Source: Bacteroidota bacterium
GTDB lineage: Bacteria; Bacteroidota; Bacteroidia; Chitinophagales; LD1
Length of the DNA: 5,998 bases
Assembly (NCBI GenBank): GCA_018267355.1
Contig: JAFDYP010000443.1
Location: forward strand, 1-5,998
Direction of reading: 5' to 3'
Shown here: positions 1-5,483 of the stretch, piece by piece
How positions within the stretch are numbered: position 1 is the first letter of the stretch
Layout of the letters: each line of letters opens with the position of its first letter
Position numbers and translations under genes: made by a program
The notes under the pieces: generated by a model
What the model saw: only the letters and a program-made list of their open reading frames with translations
Told to the model about the DNA's origin: nothing
Database searches by the model: none

Positions 1-12
1 AAAGACCCCGCT

Positions 13-120
13 GTTCGGGATTTGCAATCCCGAACCCGCTAACCGTGGATTTTAAATCCACGCCCCCCGCCCTTCCGGAGTTGTACTCCGGAAGTAGCTA
101 CTATAGGCACTTGCAGTGCC
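13..120. repeat. Array of four phased short hairpins (REP/BIME-like)
   Basis: Four perfect inverted repeats stand in a row. Hairpin 1 is 13-35 (10-bp arms, loop TGC at 23-25). Hairpin 2 is 44-62 (9-bp arms around position 53; aligned to the others its centre reads TTA). Hairpin 3 is 72-94 (10-bp arms, loop TGT). Hairpin 4 is 106-120 (6-bp arms, loop TGC). The centres lie at 24, 53, 83 and 113, so spacing is 29, 30 and 30 bp. Stem sequences differ, but every right-hand base matches its left-hand partner and the centre follows the pattern T-G/T-C/T/A. This resembles intergenic palindromic repeats such as REP/BIME elements that RayT-type transposases mobilise in other bacteria; no transposase is present here, so that link is inference. 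The array lies 3' of the minus-strand lipoprotein gene ending at 224 and could also act as a terminator or mRNA stabiliser. The left end may continue outside the window. Confidence 0.85.
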
Positions 121-223
121 GGCAATAACGCAGCGTTCCTGATTTACCCCACTGGCGCGAAACTTAGTTCCGTGCCCAGGCTCCCCACCTACTACTTCTG
201 AAAGTACCCCTCCCCATAGCGTA

Positions 224-991
224 TCACCACCGCACCACCCGCGAGTCGCCGGTGGTATCACTCCAAAGCCTTTTTAGAAAGGCCGTCTCAGAGCTATCGT
301 TATAATCCGCCATGAACAGGGTGATACTATCGCTCGCAGAGAGGCCGCCGCGATAGTGGTAGGTGAGTGTGGTCTGCTCAGGTATGTCTAGCATGAGGTG
401 TAGCGTCATGACCGAGTCACTCAGCTGCGTGATCTGGTACCACTCGCCGCCGTGGTGCATAGTCATGTGCACGAATAGATTATTGCCCAGGGTGGTCAGT
501 TCCATCTTGCGAAATATGATATAGCGATCATCCGGCAGATAGTGATACACATGGCTGCTATCGTCAGGGAAATAAAAGGACATGTCAATCAGGCTATCGC
601 AACTCCACAGTCCTTTGGGCAGGCCTTTGGCCGGATGGTAGCTGGTGTATGCCAGTGGTGGCGGCACGCTATCTGAGAGCAGTGATAGTGTATCTATTCC
701 CGAGGTATACCTGATCCACTTCTTATACATCAGGGTGACCATCTCCTCCTCGTCATGCAGGAGCACCGTCGCGGTGTCTCCATAGCCCACGCGCTGCATC
801 ATGATGCGGTCGCTGCTGCGCTGCAGGATTGCATAGTAGTCGTAGAAATAGGGGCGCTTGATCACCGCAAAGCTGTCATAGAGATAGAGGCTCACGCCCT
901 TATCAGCGTTGGTCCATGCGGTGATACGGTGCCGGCAGGAGGTCAGCGCCAGCAGGGATATCACTAAGACGATAAGAGATTGGTTTTTCAT
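224..991 (-). CDS. Putative lipoprotein of unknown function (255 aa)
   Basis: The function is not recognised. The start is placed at the ATG at 991 because it opens directly onto a lipoprotein signal peptide: MKNQ, a hydrophobic stretch at about residues 6-16, and lipobox LTSC with the lipidated Cys at 19. The frame is open to 1048, but the extra 19 residues would bury the signal peptide. The mature protein has no further membrane segment. Its second half (about 125-215) starts with GLW and is rich in alternating hydrophobic strands, which suggests a small beta-barrel or lipocalin-like fold; this is inference from pattern only. The residues after the Cys (RHRIT) are not acidic, so they do not resemble the lipoprotein export signal described in some Bacteroidota, and a periplasm-facing position is possible. 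The gene lies 112 bp downstream of another minus-strand lipoprotein gene and could be co-transcribed with it. The hairpin array follows about 100 bp past its stop. Confidence 0.75.
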   Translation of the reverse strand: MKNQSLIVLVISLLALTSCRHRITAWTNADKGVSLYLYDSFAVIKRPYFYDYYAILQRSSDRIMMQRVGYGDTATVLLHDEEEMVTLMYKKWIRYTSGIDTLSLLSDSVPPPLAYTSYHPAKGLPKGLWSCDSLIDMSFYFPDDSSHVYHYLPDDRYIIFRKMELTTLGNNLFVHMTMHHGGEWYQITQLSDSVMTLHLMLDIPEQTTLTYHYRGGLSASDSITLFMADYNDSSETAFLKRLWSDTTGDSRVVRW

Positions 992-1103
992 AGTACGATA
1001 TCCGCGAAGATAAATGTTTCTCCCTGACGTGAATGCGTAGCAGCGCATATAGATGGTCGCATGCTACCGTATGAAACCAGCAATGGCTGATTAGTGTTAG
1101 GTG

Positions 1104-1604
1104 TTAGTTAGTCTGCGTCAGGTTGAGACTGAGATAGGTCGTGTCGCCGCCGCCGGCCACAGTGATGCCTGCGCCGCGTAGTGTGAGGCGGTTATTGTTT
1201 TTAGTATCTGGAGTGGACTGTACGCCGTCTGTGCCCGAGCCACCTACTGAGTGGTACACCACCTCGCTGCCCGGCGCACCCGTAGTGATGCGTATCATCA
1301 GCTCGGCACGACCAGGTACTGATACCCCATCATCACTGACCACGCTATACGTACCATCTGCAGGCAGGCCGCTGGTATTGCTATAGCAGACTATGATACG
1401 CGCCTCGGGACCCGAGCCCGATGAGGCCGAGATGCCCAGGTGCCCCGCAAAAGGTGTATCTGTCAGTTTATCAAATGTGCAGGCAGACGTGCTGTACTTC
1501 ACACCATTCAGTATCCAGTAGCTGGATTTATCCTTCTTGCAGGTACAGAGGGTGACGAGCAGCAATAGCAATATGAGAGGCAGTGTCTTGCGCACGGGTA
1601 GCAT
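1104..1604 (-). CDS. Putative small lipoprotein of unknown function (166 aa)
   Basis: The function is not recognised. The start at 1604 is chosen because it gives a typical lipoprotein signal: MLPVRK, a Leu-rich core at about residues 8-18, then LCTCKKDK with the likely lipidated Cys at 22. Cys followed by Lys-Lys-Asp is very common in Bacteroidota lipoproteins. The -1 residue is Thr, which is not the favoured Gly/Ala/Ser, and a second Cys sits at 20. The frame runs on to 1703, but the 33 extra residues are not signal-like. The mature part opens with YWILNGVKY, a pattern often seen at the start of small Bacteroidota beta-sandwich or calycin-like lipoproteins. It has two further Cys (42 and 73) that could form a disulfide, and it is rich in Gly, Ser and Thr. 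Orientation and spacing suggest it is the first gene of a unit with the lipoprotein gene ending at 224. Confidence 0.75.
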   Translation of the reverse strand: MLPVRKTLPLILLLLLVTLCTCKKDKSSYWILNGVKYSTSACTFDKLTDTPFAGHLGISASSGSGPEARIIVCYSNTSGLPADGTYSVVSDDGVSVPGRAELMIRITTGAPGSEVVYHSVGGSGTDGVQSTPDTKNNNRLTLRGAGITVAGGGDTTYLSLNLTQTN

Positions 1605-1646
1605 GTTTAGATTAAATATAGTATAAAAAATTCGCCACCGGGTTGA

Positions 1647-1665
1647 GTATCTATGTAATAGATAC
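1647..1665. promoter_or_regulatory. Perfect dyad upstream of lipoprotein gene, possible operator
   Basis: GTATCTAT and ATAGATAC form 8-bp perfect arms around the loop GTA. The dyad lies 43-61 bp upstream of the lipoprotein start at 1604. It is AT-rich. In the minus orientation its T-run precedes the stem instead of following it, so it is a poor terminator for that strand. The position upstream of a gene suits a binding site for a dimeric regulator, but no regulator is identified. Confidence 0.35.
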
Positions 1666-1876
1666 GAAAAAAGACGGCATTTGTTATACCCATTCCCCTC
1701 CACCTAAACATTCATGAGCACGAGTACGGCCAGGCAGCTATCAGATCAAACGTACCACACATCGCGTTGGTATAAACAACACATCGTTGTCCTCTGAGAC
1801 AAAAAGCAGAGCCGCTTCACCGAAAATACCAGCTTTTTACAAGCAATATCTTGTCATCTGTGAAAGGATAATGCAT

Positions 1877-1948
1877 ATGACACGTAATATATCTGTAGCT
1901 TTGGGCACCCACCTCAGCACCTATGACAGCTACACCCCTAAAACATAA
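1877..1948 (+). CDS. Possible small ORF (23 aa) ahead of the response regulator
   Basis: An ATG at 1877 opens a 23-codon frame, MTRNISVALGTHLSTYDSYT followed by PKT, ending in TAA at 1946-1948, 14 bp before the response regulator start. AAAGGA at 1863-1868 lies 8 nt upstream of this ATG, which is a good Shine-Dalgarno distance and stands out in a window where other starts lack one. An in-frame ATG at 1871 would be too close to that site. The peptide has no membrane segment or known motif. Against it, the best promoter match for the next gene (1896-1903) lies inside the frame, and an ORF this short can arise by chance. It could be a leader peptide or nothing. Confidence 0.25.
   Translation: MTRNISVALGTHLSTYDSYTPKT
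1896..1903 (+). promoter_or_regulatory. Candidate Bacteroidota -7 promoter element
   Basis: TAGCTTTG matches the Bacteroidota sigma-A -7 consensus TAnnTTTG exactly, about 60 bp before the response regulator start. No TTTG or TTG is found 19-21 bp further upstream; the nearest TTG, at 1851-1853, is too far away. The call therefore rests on the -7 element alone. Confidence 0.4.
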
Positions 1949-1962
1949 AACACCACACGCCT

Positions 1963-2397
1963 ATGCCCAACCGGCCTTTGCGTATCCTCCTCATAGATGA
2001 TGATCCGGAGGACGCTACCCTTTTTTCCATCGCACTGCGGAGTGTAGATGGCACTGCTGTCTTCACACATGCCCCCAGTGCAGAAGCTGGCCTGTCGCTG
2101 CTATTTGCTACGCAGGATATACCTGACTATATTTTTCTCGATATCAATATGCCGGGTATGGATGGCAAAGAATGCCTGACAGAGATCAAAAAGCTCCCGC
2201 TGATCAAAAATGTGCCTGTGATCATGCACTCCACGTCAAACTACTTTCAGGATATAGAGGATACCCGCGCACTCGGCGCGTCATTCTATATGACGAAGCC
2301 CATGATGTATACTGACCTGGAGGATATGATACGCTTTATCCTCTGCGGGCACCACCCTGCAGGCGTCTATATGAAGCAGGCCCTGGAGGTATTCTGA
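1963..2397 (+). CDS. Single-domain response regulator (CheY-like receiver)
   Basis: A phosphoacceptor protein of 144 residues that fills one receiver (REC) domain with no output domain, so it presumably acts by protein-protein contact or as a phosphorelay intermediate in the cytoplasm. Visible receiver landmarks are the acidic pocket DDD at residues 12-14, the phosphoacceptor Asp60 in FLDINMPGMDG, the switch position Ser90 in VIMHSTSN, the aromatic switch residue Tyr109, and Lys112-Pro113. Ser in place of Thr at the switch is an accepted variant. The 20-residue C-terminal tail adds only the end of the last helix. No histidine kinase lies in the window, so it is an orphan here. No clear ribosome binding site precedes the start; the upstream sequence is A-rich, as is common in Bacteroidota. 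Its stop is 2 bp from the stop of the convergent 69-aa gene, leaving no room for a terminator. Confidence 0.93.
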   Translation: MPNRPLRILLIDDDPEDATLFSIALRSVDGTAVFTHAPSAEAGLSLLFATQDIPDYIFLDINMPGMDGKECLTEIKKLPLIKNVPVIMHSTSNYFQDIEDTRALGASFYMTKPMMYTDLEDMIRFILCGHHPAGVYMKQALEVF

Positions 2398-2399
2398 CC

Positions 2400-2609
2400 T
2401 CAGTGCCCGTGCTCATGAGGGCTACGCTCCCAATAGATCATAGCCGCTACGATCACGACAGCCATTCCTAAAAAGATGCCCACCTCCAGCCAGAAGCCTG
2501 ATGGCAGCAAGCCGGCCTGACGGCCCATATGGTCTGTGCTCTGCGCATAAATAGAAGCAGCTGACAGCCACATCATCCCGCTGAGCAGTATCTGTTGTAT
2601 CCTTTTCAT
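2400..2609 (-). CDS. Small membrane protein with signal peptide and His-rich tail (69 aa)
   Basis: The family is not recognised. The start at 2609 gives MKRIQQ, a hydrophobic core and a plausible signal peptidase site after YAQ (residues 21-23). The frame is open to 2654, but the additional 15 residues would precede the signal. After a short linker (24-38), one transmembrane helix runs from about 39 to 59 (FWLEVGIFLGMAVVIVAAMI), followed by YWERSPHEHGH. If the signal is cleaved, the helix would anchor the protein with the His-rich tail in the cytoplasm; if it is not, the protein has two helices. Three His and two Glu in the last nine residues could bind a metal, but this is only suggested by composition. 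Tiny single-helix proteins are often accessory subunits of membrane complexes; no partner gene is adjacent. It converges on the response regulator gene and diverges from the antiporter gene. Confidence 0.65.
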   Translation of the reverse strand: MKRIQQILLSGMMWLSAASIYAQSTDHMGRQAGLLPSGFWLEVGIFLGMAVVIVAAMIYWERSPHEHGH

Positions 2610-2727
2610 GACGGTGATTTTTATACCCAATATATGGCAATAATCAGGCCACACAGCGTGATGGCCATAGTGTATTGAGGAACATATTGCTATGTCAACG
2701 GGTCGTTTGTACCAGCTTTACTAGAGT

Positions 2728-2735
2728 GGTATACC
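2728..2735. promoter_or_regulatory. GGTATACC palindrome in divergent intergenic region
   Basis: A perfect 8-bp palindrome, GGTATACC, lies 77-84 bp upstream of the antiporter start. It overlaps TATACCCAA (2730-2738), a 9-mer also found at 2622-2630, 13 bp upstream of the 69-aa gene; TATACCCA recurs at 1685-1692. This could be a shared regulatory element or chance. Confidence 0.2.
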
Positions 2736-2744
2736 CAAAGGATG

Positions 2745-2759
2745 CAGGTCATATACCTG
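2745..2759. promoter_or_regulatory. CAGGT-N5-ACCTG dyad upstream of antiporter gene
   Basis: Perfect 5-bp arms CAGGT and ACCTG flank CATAT, 53-67 bp upstream of the antiporter ATG. The position and symmetry suit an operator, but short dyads occur by chance and no regulator is identified. Confidence 0.22.
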
Positions 2760-2811
2760 TATTGCTGTGTCCTGTGTCTTACTCCCCTTCCCTTTTTGTA
2801 TCTTAGCCCGT

Positions 2812-4074
2812 ATGACTGCCTATACCATCCTGACCATCCTGATCTGCCTCTCTGCGGCCTTTGCCTATATCAATCACCGCTTCATACGGCTGCCGTTTGT
2901 GATCGGGCTCTTCCTGCTCTCTACGGTGCTCTCGCTGCTGGTGCTCAGCGCACGCGTATGGCTGCCCCTGCCCTATGAGCAGCTGCGAAACTTCGTAGAG
3001 CAGACCGATATCAGCCGCGCTATACTGGATGTGATGCTGGGGCTGCTGCTCTTCGCCGGGGCGCTGCACACCAGCTGGGCCGCTATGCGCGGGCAGCTGG
3101 CCCCCGTGGCCCTGCTGGCCATAGGTGGTGTACTGGTATCTACCGCCGTGATAGGTGGCCTGCTGTATGGCCTCACCATGCTGCTGGGGCTGGAGGTGCC
3201 GCTGGTGTACTGCCTGCTCTTTGGCGCGATCATCTCTCCTACTGACCCTATAGCAGTGATAGGCATCCTCACACAGGTAGGCGTGCCCCAAAAGATAGAG
3301 ACCCTGATCGTAGCCGAGTCTCTCTTCAACGATGGCGTGGGCGTAGTCACCTTTATCTCTCTGCTGGGTGTGGCGCATACGGGCAGCTTTGATATCGGGC
3401 ACTTCTCCATGCTCTTTGTACAGGAGGCGGCAGGCGGAGTACTCTTCGGCCTCGGGCTGGGGCTGCTGCTGCACTACCTCATGGCCAGTATAGACAGCTA
3501 TGATACGGAGGTACTGCTCACACTGGCATTTGTGCTGGCCGGCTATAGCGCAGCCAATGCCCTGCACATATCCGGCGCGCTGGCTATGGTGGTGATGGGC
3601 ATACTGGTGGGCAACTATAAACAGGACGAGGTCATGAGTGACGTATCTCATGAGTATGTACAGAAATTCTGGACGGTGATAGACGCCGTGCTCAATGCCA
3701 TCCTCTTCATACTCGTGGCCATGGTACTGGTGGTCATAGAGTTTCGCGCCATCTATGCGCTCATAGGTGTGGTAGCGGTAGTGATCGTGCTCCTATCGCG
3801 GGCGGTGGTGGTCTACCTGCCGCGCTGGCTGCTGCCCCGCATAGCCTACTACAATAAAAAAGAAGCCCGCGTGGTCGTATGGGGCGGGCTGCGCGGCGGC
3901 CTCTCTATCGCTATGGCACTCTCACTGCCCGAGAGTGAGTCGCGGCACATGATCCTCATCGCTACCTACTGCTGCGTGCTCTTCAGCATCCTGGTGCAGG
4001 GCCTCACCATAGGCAGGCTGGCAAAGACGATCTGCAATCTACCTGCCGATGCGGCAAAGAAAGGTTTAGCGTAA
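2812..4074 (+). CDS. Na+(K+)/H+ antiporter, CPA1/NhaP family
   Basis: An inner-membrane cation:proton antiporter of 420 residues that should exchange Na+ (or K+) for H+ and so help pH and salt balance. The sequence is almost wholly hydrophobic, with about 12-13 membrane helices. Family motifs are SPTDPIAV (142-149, Asp145 in the unwound helix), ESLFND with the Asn173-Asp174 ion-site pair typical of electroneutral CPA1 members, and WGGLRGGLSIAMALSLP (357-373) with the conserved Arg361; QGLT (396-399) follows in the last helix. No TrkA/RCK or other regulatory domain is attached at the C-terminus. The ATG at 2812 is preferred to the GTG at 2767 because it begins right at the first helix (TAYTILTILICLSAAFAYI), as in relatives. 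The serine hydrolase gene starts 20 bp downstream, so the two are probably co-transcribed. Na+ versus K+ specificity cannot be read from the sequence. Confidence 0.93.
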   Translation: MTAYTILTILICLSAAFAYINHRFIRLPFVIGLFLLSTVLSLLVLSARVWLPLPYEQLRNFVEQTDISRAILDVMLGLLLFAGALHTSWAAMRGQLAPVALLAIGGVLVSTAVIGGLLYGLTMLLGLEVPLVYCLLFGAIISPTDPIAVIGILTQVGVPQKIETLIVAESLFNDGVGVVTFISLLGVAHTGSFDIGHFSMLFVQEAAGGVLFGLGLGLLLHYLMASIDSYDTEVLLTLAFVLAGYSAANALHISGALAMVVMGILVGNYKQDEVMSDVSHEYVQKFWTVIDAVLNAILFILVAMVLVVIEFRAIYALIGVVAVVIVLLSRAVVVYLPRWLLPRIAYYNKKEARVVVWGGLRGGLSIAMALSLPESESRHMILIATYCCVLFSILVQGLTIGRLAKTICNLPADAAKKGLA

Positions 4075-4094
4075 ATTAGCCATAAAAATACGGT

Positions 4095-5396
4095 ATGCGT
4101 CGTTCGTTATACATGATACTGCTCCTGATGCTATCAGTAGCAGTCAGAGCGCAGGTCTCCTATTTCCCACCTGTATCAGGTACCGGCTGGGATACCACTG
4201 CACCCTCACAGCTGGGCTGGTGCCAGGACCGCATAGACTCGCTCTACAGCTACCTGGCAGACCACGGCACGAGCGGCTTTGTGATACTCAAAGACGGCCG
4301 CATCGTACTGGAGCGATACTTCGGCACTTTCACTCGGGACTCGATACATATATGGGCATCTGCCGGCAAGAGCCTCACCTCTACCCTCACAGGTATAGCG
4401 CAGCAGGAGGGCCTGCTGCACCTGACCGATACGGTGAGTGATATACTAGGGCAGGGCTGGACCAGTGCCGATACACAGCAGGAGCGGCACATCACGGTGC
4501 GCCACCTGATCACTATGACCTCTGGCCTGGATGACAATCCCACCGGTGGCACCTGCAGCAATATCAGCACGACACCCGCCTGCCTGCAGTACCTGGCTCC
4601 GCCTGACACACGATGGGCCTACCACACGGGTGCCTACCGCAAAATGGAGGATGTATTGGCCACCGTCTCCGGCCAGACGTACAATAACTTTACCTCCTCG
4701 CGCCTCGGCACTGCCATCGGTATGCATGGCCTCTGGGTGGGCTATGAGTATTATAGCGTGGTGCGAGATGCGGCACGCTTTGGCCTGCTGGCGCTGAATC
4801 ACGGCATCTGGGCCACAGATACCATCCTCAGGGATACGGCGTACTATCGCGCTATGATCAGCTCCTCGCAGGCATTCAATCCCTCGTATGGCTACCTGTG
4901 GTGGCTGAATGGTCAATCATCCTACATGGCGCCGGGGCTGCAGCTGGTCTACAGTGGAACACTCATACCAAATGCCCCCTCAGATATGTATGCCGCACTG
5001 GGCAAGAACGACCAGAAAATCTATGTGATACCTAGCCAGCAGATGGTAGTGGTGCGCATGGGTGCCTCGGCATATGGTGTAGCGGCGGCCTTCTCACCAT
5101 TTGACAGTGTGCTCTGGGACCATATCAATATGCTACCCTGTACCAACACCGGCGTGACGTTTACCGGGCAGGATCAGAATATGCTAAGGGTATCTCCCAA
5201 TCCCACTACGGGATACATCACTATACAGAGCAGTCAGCTCGTCAGTAGCTTCTGTATACAAAATACGATCGGCGAAACCATCCTCACCAGTGACCACTCC
5301 GGCACCATGGACCTCAGCAGTCTGGCTCCCGGCGTCTATATCGTGACCGCAGTCACGCCATACGGCAGAGTGGTACAGAGAGTAGTGAAAGAATAA
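4095..5396 (+). CDS. Secreted serine hydrolase (beta-lactamase/esterase fold) with T9SS sorting domain
   Basis: An exported hydrolase of 433 residues. A Sec signal peptide covers about 1-19 (MRRSLYMILLLMLSVAVRA). The beta-lactamase-related catalytic domain (class C/esterase EstB type) runs from about 40 to 345. The nucleophile motif is SAGK, with Ser89 and Lys92 as the SxxK pair, inside IWASAGKSLTSTL. HLITMTSGL (137-145) is a family landmark. The Tyr motif is YHTG (Tyr176), where most members have Tyr-x-Asn. The third motif region is GKNDQKIYVIPS (303-314), with Lys-Asn-Asp where others have KTG or HxG. The C-terminus (about 363-433), with SPNPTTG and DLSSLAPGVYIVTAV, is a type A T9SS sorting domain, so the mature enzyme should be released or attached at the cell surface. 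The substrate is not deducible; a penicillin-binding, peptidase or esterase role is possible, and resistance is not implied. It follows the antiporter gene at 20 bp. Confidence 0.92.
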   Translation: MRRSLYMILLLMLSVAVRAQVSYFPPVSGTGWDTTAPSQLGWCQDRIDSLYSYLADHGTSGFVILKDGRIVLERYFGTFTRDSIHIWASAGKSLTSTLTGIAQQEGLLHLTDTVSDILGQGWTSADTQQERHITVRHLITMTSGLDDNPTGGTCSNISTTPACLQYLAPPDTRWAYHTGAYRKMEDVLATVSGQTYNNFTSSRLGTAIGMHGLWVGYEYYSVVRDAARFGLLALNHGIWATDTILRDTAYYRAMISSSQAFNPSYGYLWWLNGQSSYMAPGLQLVYSGTLIPNAPSDMYAALGKNDQKIYVIPSQQMVVVRMGASAYGVAAAFSPFDSVLWDHINMLPCTNTGVTFTGQDQNMLRVSPNPTTGYITIQSSQLVSSFCIQNTIGETILTSDHSGTMDLSSLAPGVYIVTAVTPYGRVVQRVVKE

Positions 5397-5422
5397 AGCC
5401 TGTACCCTTGGCTCATCCCGCC

Positions 5423-5464
5423 AAAACAAAAGCGGTCCGCCATACGGCTGACCGCTTTCGTTTT
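5423..5464. terminator. Bidirectional rho-independent terminator
   Basis: AGCGGTC (5431-5437) pairs with GACCGCT (5450-5456) around a 12-nt loop. The flanking A-rich and T-rich runs extend the pairing to 5423-5437 with 5450-5464, with one mismatch (5428/5459). T-runs follow the stem on both strands (TTTCGTTTT on plus; TTTTGTTTT on minus), so it can end both the serine hydrolase transcript and the convergent acidic-protein transcript. It lies 26 bp past the hydrolase stop and 19 bp past the stop at 5484. Confidence 0.85.
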
Positions 5465-5483
5465 ACTTCACACGGGCTAGCGC

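Larger units (their letters stand above)
1605..1962. other. Divergent intergenic region between lipoprotein and response regulator genes
   Basis: This 358-bp stretch separates the minus-strand lipoprotein gene from the plus-strand response regulator gene, so both promoters should lie here. It contains a perfect 8-bp dyad (1647-1665), a possible 23-codon ORF (1877-1948) and a TAnnTTTG match (1896-1903). On the minus strand the sequence TATATTTA, one mismatch from TAnnTTTG, lies just before the lipoprotein start, with no convincing -33 partner. No tRNA, terminator or longer reading frame was found. Confidence 0.6.

Noticed and set aside
52..261. 69-codon minus-strand ORF across the hairpin array
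   Set aside because: It reads through three of the palindromes and overlaps the lipoprotein 3' end. The translation has no signal or motif and is explained by the repeat structure.
1094..1107. Direct repeat GTGTTAG-GTGTTAG at the lipoprotein stop codon
   Set aside because: Two 7-bp copies with no further units are too short to support a repeat element.
1605..1703. 33-residue N-terminal extension of the 166-aa lipoprotein
   Set aside because: The extension reads through the dyad and AT-rich promoter-like DNA, and would place the lipoprotein signal internally.
1787..1802. TTGTC-N6-GACAA inverted repeat in the intergenic region
   Set aside because: Arms of 5 bp with no T-run or positional support are expected by chance in AT-rich DNA.
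2674..2697. TTGACA-N18-TACACT, an E. coli-like -35/-10 pair on the minus strand
   Set aside because: Bacteroidota housekeeping promoters use TTTG/TAnnTTTG, and this spot is over 60 bp from the 69-aa gene start. It is probably chance.
2803..3651. 282-codon minus-strand ORF opposite the antiporter gene
   Set aside because: The sense frame carries clear CPA1 motifs. The antisense translation is rich in Gln, His and Tyr, as expected from reading membrane-protein codons backwards.
4446..4916. 156-codon minus-strand ORF opposite the serine hydrolase gene
   Set aside because: It lies wholly inside a well-supported gene and shows no domain, signal or start context of its own.
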